64,000 nt of DNA from Couchioplanes azureus. Lineage in GTDB: Bacteria > Actinomycetota > Actinomycetes > Mycobacteriales > Micromonosporaceae. The notes beneath the pieces were generated by a model. The model saw only the letters and a program-made list of their open reading frames with translations, was not told the DNA's origin and ran no database searches. Every line of letters begins with the position of its first letter. The first letter of the stretch is position 1. Where the stretch lies: contig NZ_BMQY01000001.1 in assembly GCF_014648355.1 (NCBI RefSeq), positions 1,258,255-1,322,254 of the forward strand, written 5' to 3'. Made by a program: the position numbers and the translations under genes. Positions 40,260-48,437 of this stretch are shown here, piece by piece.

Positions 40260-41848
40260 AGGTCCGCCACTTCGTCCGGCTGAAGCTGCGCCTGACCGCC
40301 AACGGCCTGCGCGCCCAGTCCTGGCGAGTGGTCGTGTTCGTGCTCGGCGTCGTGTTCGCCGTCTTCGGGGCGGTGCTCGGGTACGCCGCCTTCAGCCTGC
40401 CCGGCCTGGTCGAGGAACAGCGCGCGGCCGAGATCGCCCTGCCGCTCGGCGGTGCCCTGCTGGTCCTGAGCTGGTTGTTCCTCCCGCTGCTGTTCTTCGG
40501 CGTGGACGAGTCGCTCGACCCGGCCCGGTTCGCGCTCCTGCCACTGCGCCGCCCCGTGCTGATCCGGGGCCTGCTGGTGGCGTCGCTGATCGGCGTGCCC
40601 GCCCTGGGCACCTTCGCCGCCACCCTCGGCATGGTGCACACGGCGGCCCGGCTCGGCGGCCCGGCCGCGGCGCTGACCGAGCTGGCGGGGGTGACGGCCG
40701 GACTGCTCCTGTGCTCGGCGATCAGCCGGGCCGTGACCAGCGCCTTCGCCACCGCGCTACGCAGCCGCCGGGCCCGGGACCTGGCGACCCTGCTGCTCGC
40801 CGCCCTCGCGGCGCTGATCGGCCCGCTCCAGCTCGCCGCGCTCGGCGGGGCGCAGTACGCCGACTGGGACCGGGTCGGTGCGGTCGCCGACGTGGTCGCA
40901 TGGACGCCGCTGGGCGCGCCGTACAGCATGGGTGTGGACGTGGCGGCGGGCCGGGCCTGGGCCGTACCCGTCAAGGCGGTCCTGGTGACGGCCTCGATCG
41001 GCCTGCTGCTGTGGTGGTGGTCCGCGACGGTGGAGCGGGCCATGCTCGGCGCGGCGGACGGCGCGCGGCCGCGGCAGCGGTCGGCATCGCGGCGGGGGCC
41101 GGTGGCGGAGCTCCTCCCGCGCTGGCTGCCCGCCACCCGGTTCGGTGCGCTGACGGCGCGCGAGGTGCGCTACTGGTGGCGCGAGATGCGGCGGCGCGCC
41201 AGCCTGATCACTTTCCTGGTCGTCGGCGTCTTCCTGCCGGTGTTCGTGACGGTGACCAGCGAGTCCAGGTCGGCGCCGACCGGCACGCTGGCGTTCGTGG
41301 GCGCGCTCGCGGCGGTCACGCTGGCCAACCAGTTCGGCTTCGAGGGCAGCGCCTACGCGGCCAACGTCGTGGCCGGCGTGCCCGGGCGCGTCGAGCTGGC
41401 GTCGCGGGCCGCCGGGTTCTCCGCGTACGCCGGGCCGTCCCTGCTCGCGATCACCCTGGTCGTCGGCGCGGTGACCGGCCGGCCGGCGGAGGTTCCGGCC
41501 CTGCTCGGGATGCTCGTGGCCGCCTACGGGGTCGGGCTCGCGATCGTCCTGCCCATGTCGGTACGCGCGGCGTACGCACTGCCGGACACCACCAACCCGT
41601 TCGCCATGTCCTCCGGCGGCGGCATGGTGAAGGGCCTGCTGAGCCTCGCGGCGCTGTTCGGCGCGGCGCTCGCGACCGCGCCGCTGCACCTGGGCTCGGC
41701 GATGCTCGGCGACGCCTGGCTGTGGCTCGGGCTCCCGGTGGGAGTGGCGTACGGCGCGGCGGCCTTCGTGATCGGACTGCGCCTGGCCGGCCCCATGCTG
41801 GACCGGCGCATGCCCGAACTGCTCGCCACGGTGAGCGCCGCTCAGTAG
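40256..41848 (+). CDS. ABC transporter permease
   Basis: 530 aa with about 12-14 hydrophobic segments in two halves separated by a basic loop (ADGARPRQRSASRRGP...). First helices: SWRVVVFVLGVVFAVFGAVLG and LPLGGALLVLSWLFLPLLFF. Works with the ATPase encoded just upstream as a two-gene exporter (ABC-2-like); cargo unknown. GTG at 40256 overlaps the ATPase stop. The 3' end overlaps the convergent trpS by 7 bp. Confidence 0.88.
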   Translation: MKVRHFVRLKLRLTANGLRAQSWRVVVFVLGVVFAVFGAVLGYAAFSLPGLVEEQRAAEIALPLGGALLVLSWLFLPLLFFGVDESLDPARFALLPLRRPVLIRGLLVASLIGVPALGTFAATLGMVHTAARLGGPAAALTELAGVTAGLLLCSAISRAVTSAFATALRSRRARDLATLLLAALAALIGPLQLAALGGAQYADWDRVGAVADVVAWTPLGAPYSMGVDVAAGRAWAVPVKAVLVTASIGLLLWWWSATVERAMLGAADGARPRQRSASRRGPVAELLPRWLPATRFGALTAREVRYWWREMRRRASLITFLVVGVFLPVFVTVTSESRSAPTGTLAFVGALAAVTLANQFGFEGSAYAANVVAGVPGRVELASRAAGFSAYAGPSLLAITLVVGAVTGRPAEVPALLGMLVAAYGVGLAIVLPMSVRAAYALPDTTNPFAMSSGGGMVKGLLSLAALFGAALATAPLHLGSAMLGDAWLWLGLPVGVAYGAAAFVIGLRLAGPMLDRRMPELLATVSAAQ

Positions 41849-42867
41849 ACCGTGCCCATCGCCTCCCGTACCTCCCGCATGGTCTGGTCCGCGATCGCGT
41901 TCGCGCGGGCGTTGCCCGCACGGAGGACGGAGCGGACGAAGCCCGGATCCTTCCCGTACGCCGCCCGCCGCTCCCGCAGCGGAGCCAGGAACTCGTTGAC
42001 CGCCTCGGTGACCATCCGCTTGAGGGCGGCCGCCCCGGCCCCACCGAGCTCGGCCGCGACGTCCTGCGGGTCGCGGCCCAGACACAGGGCGGCGAGGTGC
42101 ACCAGCCCGGAGACTCCCGGCCGGCGCTCCGGGTCGTACGTAATGTGCCGGTCGGCGTCGGTGGTCGCCGCCCTGATCAGCCGCGCGGTCTCGTCCGGGG
42201 TGGCGGACAGCGCGATGGCGTTGCCGCGGCTCTTGCTCATCTTGCGGCCGTCGGTGCCGGCCAGCACCGGCGCAACGCTCAGCAGTCCCTCCGGCACGGG
42301 GAAGACCGGGCCGTACCGCTCGTTGAAGCGCCGGGCGACGGTCCGCGTGACCTCGATGTGCGGCAACTGGTCCTGCCCGACCGGCACGAGGTTGCCCTTG
42401 CAGAAGAGGATGTCCGCGGCCTGGTGCACCGGGTAGGTGAACATCAGTCCGCTGACCGAGCGCTGCCGCGAGTGCCGGATCTCGTCCTTGACGGTCGGGT
42501 TGCGCTGCAGCTCGGGCACGGTCACCAGGCTGAGGAACGGCAGCAGCAACTGGTTGAGGGCGGGCACGGCGCTGTGCGCGAAGATCGTGGCCCGCTCCGG
42601 ATCCAGCCCGGCGGCCAGATAGTCCAGCACCAGTCCGTCGACGGTCTCCACGAGCCGGTCGGCCACGTCCCGGTCGGTCAGCACCTGGTAGTCCGCGACG
42701 GTCACGAACATGTCGACGCCGCATCGCTGCAGCTCGACCCGGTTGCGCAGGGTGCCGAAGTAGTGGCCGAGGTGCAGCGGGCCGGTCGGCCGGTCGCCGG
42801 TGAGCACGCGGAACCCGCTCGGGGCCGCGGCGATCCGGTCCTCGAGCGGGGCGGTCATGGTGGTCAT
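41842..42867 (-). CDS. trpS: Tryptophanyl-tRNA synthetase
   Basis: 341 aa class I synthetase that charges tRNA-Trp. HIGH motif as PLHLGHYFGTL (HLGH at residues 32-35), KMSKS intact in TDGRKMSKSRGNAI, plus VGQDQLPHIEVTR and the YPVHQAADILFCKG block. RBS GAGGAG, 6 nt spacing. Transcription is preceded by a leader peptide with two adjacent Trp codons and a terminator, a complete attenuator. In Streptomyces coelicolor one of two TrpRS genes (the drug-resistant auxiliary one) is controlled like this; whether a second trpS exists here cannot be seen. Confidence 0.97.
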   Translation of the reverse strand: MTTMTAPLEDRIAAAPSGFRVLTGDRPTGPLHLGHYFGTLRNRVELQRCGVDMFVTVADYQVLTDRDVADRLVETVDGLVLDYLAAGLDPERATIFAHSAVPALNQLLLPFLSLVTVPELQRNPTVKDEIRHSRQRSVSGLMFTYPVHQAADILFCKGNLVPVGQDQLPHIEVTRTVARRFNERYGPVFPVPEGLLSVAPVLAGTDGRKMSKSRGNAIALSATPDETARLIRAATTDADRHITYDPERRPGVSGLVHLAALCLGRDPQDVAAELGGAGAAALKRMVTEAVNEFLAPLRERRAAYGKDPGFVRSVLRAGNARANAIADQTMREVREAMGTVY

Positions 42868-42912
42868 CTCTGTCTCCTCGGGGTTGCCGGACGGCCCCGC
42901 GGAAACGAAGAA

Positions 42913-42936
42913 CGGGCCGTCCGAACGGACGGCCCG
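42913..42936 (-). terminator. Attenuator terminator of trpS
   Basis: CGGGCCGTCC and GGACGGCCCG (42936-42927 and 42922-42913 on the minus strand) form a 10-bp perfect stem with loop GTTC, followed by TTCTTCGTTT. Its 5' arm can instead pair with GGACGGC at 42957-42951 (7 bp), the antiterminator. Confidence 0.88.
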
Positions 42937-42957
42937 AGCGCGCAGGGGTAGCCGTCC

Positions 42958-42996
42958 CTAGGACGACCACCAGCCCTGTACGCGCGCGGTGTTCAC
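42958..42996 (-). CDS. trpS leader peptide (Trp-Trp)
   Basis: GTG-started frame of 12 codons, MNTARVQGWWSS, then TAG. Two consecutive TGG codons (42972-42967) precede segment GTCGTCC (42967-42961), which pairs with GGACGGC (42957-42951). A ribosome stalled at TGG-TGG for lack of charged tRNA-Trp covers the first segment, frees the second to form the antiterminator and lets trpS be read. TACGCT (43009-43004) ends 7 nt before the GTG, so the peptide seems to be translated from a leaderless message. Confidence 0.88.
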   Translation of the reverse strand: MNTARVQGWWSS

Positions 42997-43003
42997 GCCG
43001 GCC

Positions 43004-43009
43004 AGCGTA
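43004..43009 (-). promoter_or_regulatory. -10 element of the trpS leader transcript
   Basis: TACGCT on the minus strand, 7 nt before the leader-peptide GTG. No good -35 at standard spacing; a perfect 10-bp palindrome TTCACGTGAA (43026-43035) lies just upstream, inside the 5' end of the divergent gene, and may be an operator. Confidence 0.5.
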
Positions 43010-43021
43010 CCCCGCGGCAGA

Positions 43022-43561
43022 ATGTTTCACGTGAATCCCGAGCCCGGTGGCCGCATCCACTCCACCGACCCCTTCGCCACCCCGGACCAGGACAAGTCGC
43101 CGATCCGGCGGCTGCGGGGACGGCTCGCCGCTCCGGTGACCCTCTGGACGGCTCCCGGGCCGGCCGGGCTCACCGTGTCCTCCATGGTCGTCGCCGACGG
43201 CGACCCGGGACGGGTCCTCGGCCTGGTCGACGAGGAGAGCGACCTCTTCGAGGCGGTCCGGGCCGCCAAGCGGTTCGCCGTCACCCCGCTGGGCCCCGGA
43301 GACCAGCAGCTCGCCGACAAGTTCGCCGGGCTGATGCCGGCGCCGGGCGGCCTGTTCGCGAGCGGCGACTGGGTCGAGACCTCGTTCGGCCCGGTACCCG
43401 CCCGGGCCGGGACGTGGGCGGCGTGCCGCTTCGACGCGGAGCGCCCGTACGGATGGGCGATGCTGGTCGAGGCCACCATCGAGAGCGTCGTCTTCTCCGG
43501 CACGGCCGACGCGGAGCCGTTGCTGCACTTCCGCGGCCGCTACCGGCGGCTCGACCGATAG
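43022..43561 (+). CDS. Flavin reductase-like domain protein
   Basis: 179 aa. Split-barrel flavin-binding fold: APVTLWTAPGPAGLTVSSMVVADGDP (read in parts, residues ~40-65) is the FMN-binding 'T.....G.TvSS' motif, then VLGLVDEESDLFEAVRAAKRFAV and DKFAGLMP. It may bind FMN and reduce it, or act on an unknown substrate. ATG at 43022 (MFHVNPEPGG) or GTG at 43031 could start it. Divergent from trpS; its 5' end contains a TTCACGTGAA palindrome. Confidence 0.8.
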   Translation: MFHVNPEPGGRIHSTDPFATPDQDKSPIRRLRGRLAAPVTLWTAPGPAGLTVSSMVVADGDPGRVLGLVDEESDLFEAVRAAKRFAVTPLGPGDQQLADKFAGLMPAPGGLFASGDWVETSFGPVPARAGTWAACRFDAERPYGWAMLVEATIESVVFSGTADAEPLLHFRGRYRRLDR

Positions 43562-43665
43562 GCGCACCCCGGCCGCCGCTCGGCGCACCCCGCCGACCGG
43601 CGGCCTTTTTCGGCCGGTTCCCGTTCGTACGGTGCTCGCAGACCTGTTCCCCCACATCCGAGGTG

Positions 43666-44106
43666 GTGAGCCCGTTGACGACCGATGCGACCCCGGCCGA
43701 GAGATACCTGGAGGTCCAGCGCTCCGCCGAGTTCTCCGCGCTGCGCCGGAAACTGCGCAACTTCGTCTTCCCGATGACGATCGCGTTCTTTCTCTGGTAC
43801 GCGCTGTACGTGCTGCTGTCCGCGTACGCCCGCGGTTTCATGTCCGTCAAGCTCCTCGGCAACCTGAACGTCGCGCTGCTGCTCGGCCTGCTGCAGTTCG
43901 TCTCGACCTTCGTGATCGCCTGGTACTACTCGCGCTACGCCGCGAGGGAACTCGACCCGATCGCCGACCGGATCGGCAACGAGCTCGCCGGCACGGCCGT
44001 CCCCGCCATCCGCGAGCCGGAGGACGTTCCCGCCACCCGCGATCCGGAGGACGTTGCCGCTCGGGAGACCGAGGGCACCACTACGGACACGGAGGCGGCG
44101 AAGTGA
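43666..44106 (+). CDS. DUF485 membrane protein (copy 2)
   Basis: 146 aa. Clear DUF485/YjcH: RSAEFSALRRKLRNFVFPM, two membrane helices (TIAFFLWYALYVLLSAYA and LNVALLLGLLQFVSTFVIAW) and YYSRYAARELDPIADRI, then an acidic tail with two PEDV/ATRDPEDV repeats. Encoded next to the symporter with a GTGA overlap. The start may instead be TTG at 43675, which has better spacing to the GAGGTGG site. Likely modulates or stabilises the symporter. Confidence 0.88.
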   Translation: MSPLTTDATPAERYLEVQRSAEFSALRRKLRNFVFPMTIAFFLWYALYVLLSAYARGFMSVKLLGNLNVALLLGLLQFVSTFVIAWYYSRYAARELDPIADRIGNELAGTAVPAIREPEDVPATRDPEDVAARETEGTTTDTEAAK

Positions 44107-45782
44107 TCGGGTCCCACGTACCACTCGCGGCCGAGGCGTCCACCTCGACGAGCCGCACCCTCACCATCACGCTCTTCCTGGTCTTCGTCGCGATCACGCT
44201 GGGTATCACGGTCTGGGCCAGCCGCCAGACCAAGACGGCCACCGACTTCTACGCCGGCGGCCGCCAGTTCTCCGGCTTCCAGAACGGCATGGCGATCGGC
44301 GGCGACTACATGTCGGCGGCGTCCTTCCTGGGCATCGCCGGCCTGATCGCCCTCTACGGCTACGACGGCTTCCTCTACTCGATCGGCTTCCTCGTGGCGT
44401 GGCTCGTCGCGCTGCTGCTGGTCGCGGAGTTCCTGCGGAACTCGGGCCGCTACACGATGGCCGACGTGCTGGCGTTCCGGATGCGCCAGCGCCCGGTCCG
44501 CACGGCCGCGTCCGTCTCGACCATCGTCGTGTCGATCTTCTACCTGATCGCCCAGATGGTCGGCGCCGGCGCGCTGGTGAGCCTGCTGCTGGGCATCAAG
44601 GCGGACACGACCTTCCTCGGCATGGACGCCGGCACCGCCAAGGTCGCCACGATCATCCTGGTGGGCGCGCTGATGATCGTGTACGTCGTGGTCGGCGGCA
44701 TGAAGGGCACCACGTACGTGCAGATCGTCAAGGCGTTCATGCTCATGACCGGCGCCCTCGTGATGACCCTGCTGGTGCTGGCGCACTACAAGTTCAACCT
44801 GTCGGCGCTGCTCGGCGACGCGGCCGAACGCTCCGGCAAGGGCGCGGCGTTCCTCGAGCCGGGCCTGCGCTACGGCGTCGAGACGGCCAGTGCCTCGACC
44901 ACCTTCTACAGCAAGATGGACCTGCTCTCGCTGGGTATCGCGCTGGTGCTGGGCACGGCCGGCCTGCCGCACATCCTCACCCGCTTCTACACGGTGCCGA
45001 CCAGCCGCATCGCCCGCAAGAGCGTGCTCTGGGCGATCGGCATCATCGGCACCTTCTATCTGTTCACCCTGGCACTGGGCTTCGGCGCGGCGGCCCTGGT
45101 CGGCGGCTCGGCGATCACCGCGCAGGACAAGGCGGGCAACACGGCCGCGCCGCAGCTGGCTCAGGCGCTCGGCATCGACTACCTCGGCGGCGAGACCGGC
45201 GGCGCGGTGCTGCTGGCGATCATCGCGGCGGTCGCCTTCGCCACCATCCTCGCGGTGGTGGCCGGCCTGACCCTGGCGTCGTCGTCGAGCGTGGCGCACG
45301 ACTTCTACGCCAGTGTGATCAAGCGGGGCCAGGCGGGGGAGCGCGACGAGGTACGGGTGGCCCGCATCTCCGCCTTCGTGATCGGCGCGATCGCGATCGT
45401 GTTGTCGATCTTCGCGCAGAGCCTCAACGTGGCGTTCCTCGTGGCGCTGGCCTTCGCGGTCGCGGCGTCGGCGAACCTGCCGGCGATCCTCTACAGCCTC
45501 TTCTGGAAGCGGTTCAACACGTCCGGAGCGCTGTGGTCGATCTACGGCGGCCTGGGCGCCGCGGTGGTGCTGGTGTTCTTCTCGCCGGTGGTCTCGGGCT
45601 CGCCGACGGCCATGTTCCCGGCGTCGGACTGGCACTGGTTCCCGCTCTCCAACCCGGGCATCATGTCGATCCCGTTCGGTTTCCTGTGCGGCTGGATCGG
45701 CACGGTGCTCTCGAAGGAGAGTGACGCCGAGAAGTACGCCGAGCTGGAGGTCCGGTCCCTGACCGGTCACGGCGCGCACTGA
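44103..45782 (+). CDS. Cation/acetate symporter ActP-like (copy 2)
   Basis: 559 aa SSS transporter with about 13 helices. Conserved ActP blocks: ATDFYAGGRQFSGFQNGMAI, GDYMSAASFLGIAGLIAL, GGMKGTTYVQIVKAFMLM, LGTAGLPHILTRFYTVPTS, and SSVAHDFYASVI. Expected to bring in acetate, pyruvate or propionate with Na+. GTG overlaps the DUF485 stop. Closer to classical ActP than copy 1 at 36632. Confidence 0.94.
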   Translation: MIGSHVPLAAEASTSTSRTLTITLFLVFVAITLGITVWASRQTKTATDFYAGGRQFSGFQNGMAIGGDYMSAASFLGIAGLIALYGYDGFLYSIGFLVAWLVALLLVAEFLRNSGRYTMADVLAFRMRQRPVRTAASVSTIVVSIFYLIAQMVGAGALVSLLLGIKADTTFLGMDAGTAKVATIILVGALMIVYVVVGGMKGTTYVQIVKAFMLMTGALVMTLLVLAHYKFNLSALLGDAAERSGKGAAFLEPGLRYGVETASASTTFYSKMDLLSLGIALVLGTAGLPHILTRFYTVPTSRIARKSVLWAIGIIGTFYLFTLALGFGAAALVGGSAITAQDKAGNTAAPQLAQALGIDYLGGETGGAVLLAIIAAVAFATILAVVAGLTLASSSSVAHDFYASVIKRGQAGERDEVRVARISAFVIGAIAIVLSIFAQSLNVAFLVALAFAVAASANLPAILYSLFWKRFNTSGALWSIYGGLGAAVVLVFFSPVVSGSPTAMFPASDWHWFPLSNPGIMSIPFGFLCGWIGTVLSKESDAEKYAELEVRSLTGHGAH

Positions 45783-45850
45783 CGCCAGCACGGCACGAAA
45801 AGGGACCGGCGCGCGACGGCGTGCCGGCCCCGTTCGCCTAGAGTGGCCTC

Positions 45851-46816
45851 ATGTCAGTGCAGCAGCGGTTCGGCGAGGGACATCGGATTCTGGTCAGCGG
45901 TGGGGCCGGCTTCGTGCCGTCGCACGTCGTGGACGCGCTGCTGGCCCGGGGCTGCACGGTCGTCGCGCTGGACAACTTCGTCACCGGCACCAGGGAGAAC
46001 GTCGCCCACCTCGCCGCCGAGCCGCGGTTCACGCTGGTCGAGGCGGACGTCTCCGAGGGCCTGCCGGCCCATCCCGCGCTGGCCGAGCGCTTCGACGCGA
46101 TCCTGCACATGGCGTCCCCGGCGAGCCCCACCGACTTCGCCAAGCTCCCGGTGGAGATCCTGAAGGTCGGCTCGGCCGGCACGCTGGCGCTGCTCGACCG
46201 CGCGGTCGCCGACTCGGCCCGCTTCCTGATGGCCTCCACCTCCGAGGCGTACGGCGATCCGGCCGTGCACCCGCAGCCGGAGAGCTACTGGGGCAACGTC
46301 AACCCGATCGGCGTCCGCGCCGTCTACGACGAGGCCAAGCGCTTCTCCGAGGCCGCCACCATGGCGTACCACCGGTTCCACGGCCTCGACACGGCCATCG
46401 TGCGGATCTTCAACACGTACGGTCCCCGCATGCGGCCGGACGACGGCCGGGCCATCCCGACCTTCATCTCCCAGGCCCTGCGCGGCGCGCCGATCACCGT
46501 GCACGGCACCGGCACGCAGACCCGGTCCATCACCTACGTCGACGACCTGGTGCGCGGGATCCTGCTGCTGCTCGACTCGGGCGAGACCGGCCCGATCAAC
46601 TGCGGCACCGAGCACGAGGTCACCATGCTGGAGCTGGCCGAGCTGATCGTGAAGCTCTCCGGCAGCGAGTCCCGGATCGAGCTGGTCCCGCGGACGGCCG
46701 ACGACCCGGAGAAGCGCCGCCCCGACCTCACCCTGGCCCGTACCCTGCTCGGCTACGAGCCGCGGATCGCGCCGGAGGAGGGGCTCCGCCGCACGATCGA
46801 GTTCTTCGGACAATGA
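45851..46816 (+). CDS. NAD-dependent sugar-nucleotide epimerase/decarboxylase (UXS-like)
   Basis: 321 aa extended short-chain dehydrogenase. Dinucleotide loop GGAGFVPSH (normally GxxGFIGSH; the Val-Pro change is unusual), HMASPASPTDF, STSEAYGDP, catalytic Tyr and Lys in YDEAKRF, IFNTYGPRMRPDDGR and ITYVDDLVRG. The pattern matches UDP-glucuronate decarboxylases, which give UDP-xylose for cell-surface sugars. TAGAGT ends 6 nt before the ATG. Confidence 0.88.
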   Translation: MSVQQRFGEGHRILVSGGAGFVPSHVVDALLARGCTVVALDNFVTGTRENVAHLAAEPRFTLVEADVSEGLPAHPALAERFDAILHMASPASPTDFAKLPVEILKVGSAGTLALLDRAVADSARFLMASTSEAYGDPAVHPQPESYWGNVNPIGVRAVYDEAKRFSEAATMAYHRFHGLDTAIVRIFNTYGPRMRPDDGRAIPTFISQALRGAPITVHGTGTQTRSITYVDDLVRGILLLLDSGETGPINCGTEHEVTMLELAELIVKLSGSESRIELVPRTADDPEKRRPDLTLARTLLGYEPRIAPEEGLRRTIEFFGQ

Positions 46817-46926
46817 GGAATTCGTCGCAGTAGTGAACGATTTACGAACGGTAATTGTCTCCTCCGTTCGTGCCGAGCCGGTGTCGATGCACGCTTTGCC
46901 TGGATGCGGGTACGTAACCTGAAGGT

Positions 46927-48276
46927 ATGTCTGCGATCTCGTCCCCTTGGGGTAGCCCCGCCGGCCGGGACTGGGCGCCGGGTCCGGCGGGTATGCCGGG
47001 CGCCATGAACCGCGCTTCGGTACCCGGCTCCTCCGGCCGCGTGGGCACCAGTCGTCCCGGCGGCGGCCGCACCTATGGCGAGCGGCCCGCCGGCGGCCAG
47101 TGGTCCGGGGGCGGTCGCGCCTACGGCGGCACCACCCGGCCCGCCGGGCGGACGTACGGCGACGGCTTCGACGACTACCCCGGCGGCGGAAGCGGACCGG
47201 GCGGACCGGGCGGACCGCCGCGGGGACCGGGTGGCCGGCCGGGCGGGCGGCCGTACAAGGGCCGGCGCAAGCCGCGCTGGGGCCGGATCGCCCTGGTGGC
47301 CGGTGCGGCGGTCATCCTGATCGGCCTGGTCGCGGGCGTCTCGCTCTACGGCTACGCCAACGGGCTCAACAGCGACCTCAAGCGCACGGACGCGTTCTCC
47401 GAGCTCACCAACGGCCGGCCCGCCAAGACGGTCGACGGCGCGATCAACATGCTCCTGGTGGGCAGCGACTCGCGGGACCCGGACGCCATCAAGGACTCGT
47501 CCAACGGCTGGCGCGCGGACACCATGATCATCATGCACATCCCGGCGAACCACCAGTCGGCGCAGCTGGTCTCGATCCCCCGGGACCTGTGGGTGCAGGT
47601 GCCCGAGTCCAACAACGCCGACTGCAACACCGGCAGCCGCGCCAAGATCAATGCAGCGTTCGCCTTCGGCGGGCTGCCCCGGGCGGTCCGGACCGTCGAG
47701 TGCTTCACCGACGTGCACCTGGACCACGTGCTCGCGATCGACTTCGGCGGCTTCAAGGAGGTCACCGACGCACTGGGCGGCGTGGACCTCAAGGTGGAGC
47801 AGAGCATCACCTCGATCCACAAGCCGTACCGGAAGTTCACCAAGGGCACCATGCACATGGACGGCGCCCAGGCCCTCGACTGGGTCCGCCAGCGCAAGCA
47901 GTTCGCCCGCGGTGACTTCGCCCGGATGCAGCACCAGCAGGAGTTCCTCAAGGCGCTGATGGACAAGGCCGCCAGCACCGGGACGCTGACCAACCCGGCG
48001 AAGCTGAACAGCTTCCTCAAGGCGGTCACCAACGCGATCACCGCCGACAAGGACTTCTCGCTGACCGACATGGCACTGCAGTTCCGCAACCTGCGCGGCA
48101 ACAACCTCAAGTTCCTCACCAGCCCCAACAAGGGCAGCGAGGTCATCGAGGGACAGAGCGTCGTCGTCTCGGACAAGGAGAACGCACTCGCTTTGTACAA
48201 GGCGATGGCTGCCGACAAGATGGATGAGTGGATGGCGGCGAACGGCAAGAAGTCGTCGAGCCAGGCGGGTGGCTGA
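46927..48276 (+). CDS. LytR-CpsA-Psr (LCP) family protein 1
   Basis: 449 aa. Disordered Gly/Pro/Arg-rich cytoplasmic N terminus of about 115 residues, one membrane helix (RIALVAGAAVILIGLVAGVSL), then the extracytoplasmic LCP domain: NMLLVGSDSRD, RADTMIIMHIPANH, VSIPRDLWVQVP, AKINAAFAFGG, LDHVLAIDFGGFKEVTDALGG, and LDWVRQRKQFARGDFARMQ. LCP enzymes move undecaprenyl-linked glycopolymers onto peptidoglycan (wall teichoic acid- or arabinogalactan-like). All conserved Arg/Asp positions are present. TAACCT ends 6 nt before the ATG. Confidence 0.95.
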   Translation: MSAISSPWGSPAGRDWAPGPAGMPGAMNRASVPGSSGRVGTSRPGGGRTYGERPAGGQWSGGGRAYGGTTRPAGRTYGDGFDDYPGGGSGPGGPGGPPRGPGGRPGGRPYKGRRKPRWGRIALVAGAAVILIGLVAGVSLYGYANGLNSDLKRTDAFSELTNGRPAKTVDGAINMLLVGSDSRDPDAIKDSSNGWRADTMIIMHIPANHQSAQLVSIPRDLWVQVPESNNADCNTGSRAKINAAFAFGGLPRAVRTVECFTDVHLDHVLAIDFGGFKEVTDALGGVDLKVEQSITSIHKPYRKFTKGTMHMDGAQALDWVRQRKQFARGDFARMQHQQEFLKALMDKAASTGTLTNPAKLNSFLKAVTNAITADKDFSLTDMALQFRNLRGNNLKFLTSPNKGSEVIEGQSVVVSDKENALALYKAMAADKMDEWMAANGKKSSSQAGG

Positions 48277-48294
48277 GTCCTCGTAATTCGGTCA

Positions 48295-48331
48295 CACGGC
48301 GCGGGTCGGCGGTTTCGCCACCCGCGCCGTG
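48295..48331 (+). terminator. Hairpin terminator between LCP genes
   Basis: Perfect 12-bp stem CACGGCGCGGGT (48295-48306) with ACCCGCGCCGTG (48320-48331), loop 13 nt, 18 nt after the first LCP stop. Suggests the two LCP genes are separate transcription units. Confidence 0.75.
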
Positions 48332-48437
48332 GTGGTTTGACGGTTCGTGCATCCCTCGACACCGAACGGATATCGCACGACAGCGAAGTTGAACGTAAGG
48401 TGACTTCCGCCGTCTGCCCCGAGCGCTTGGAGAACGC

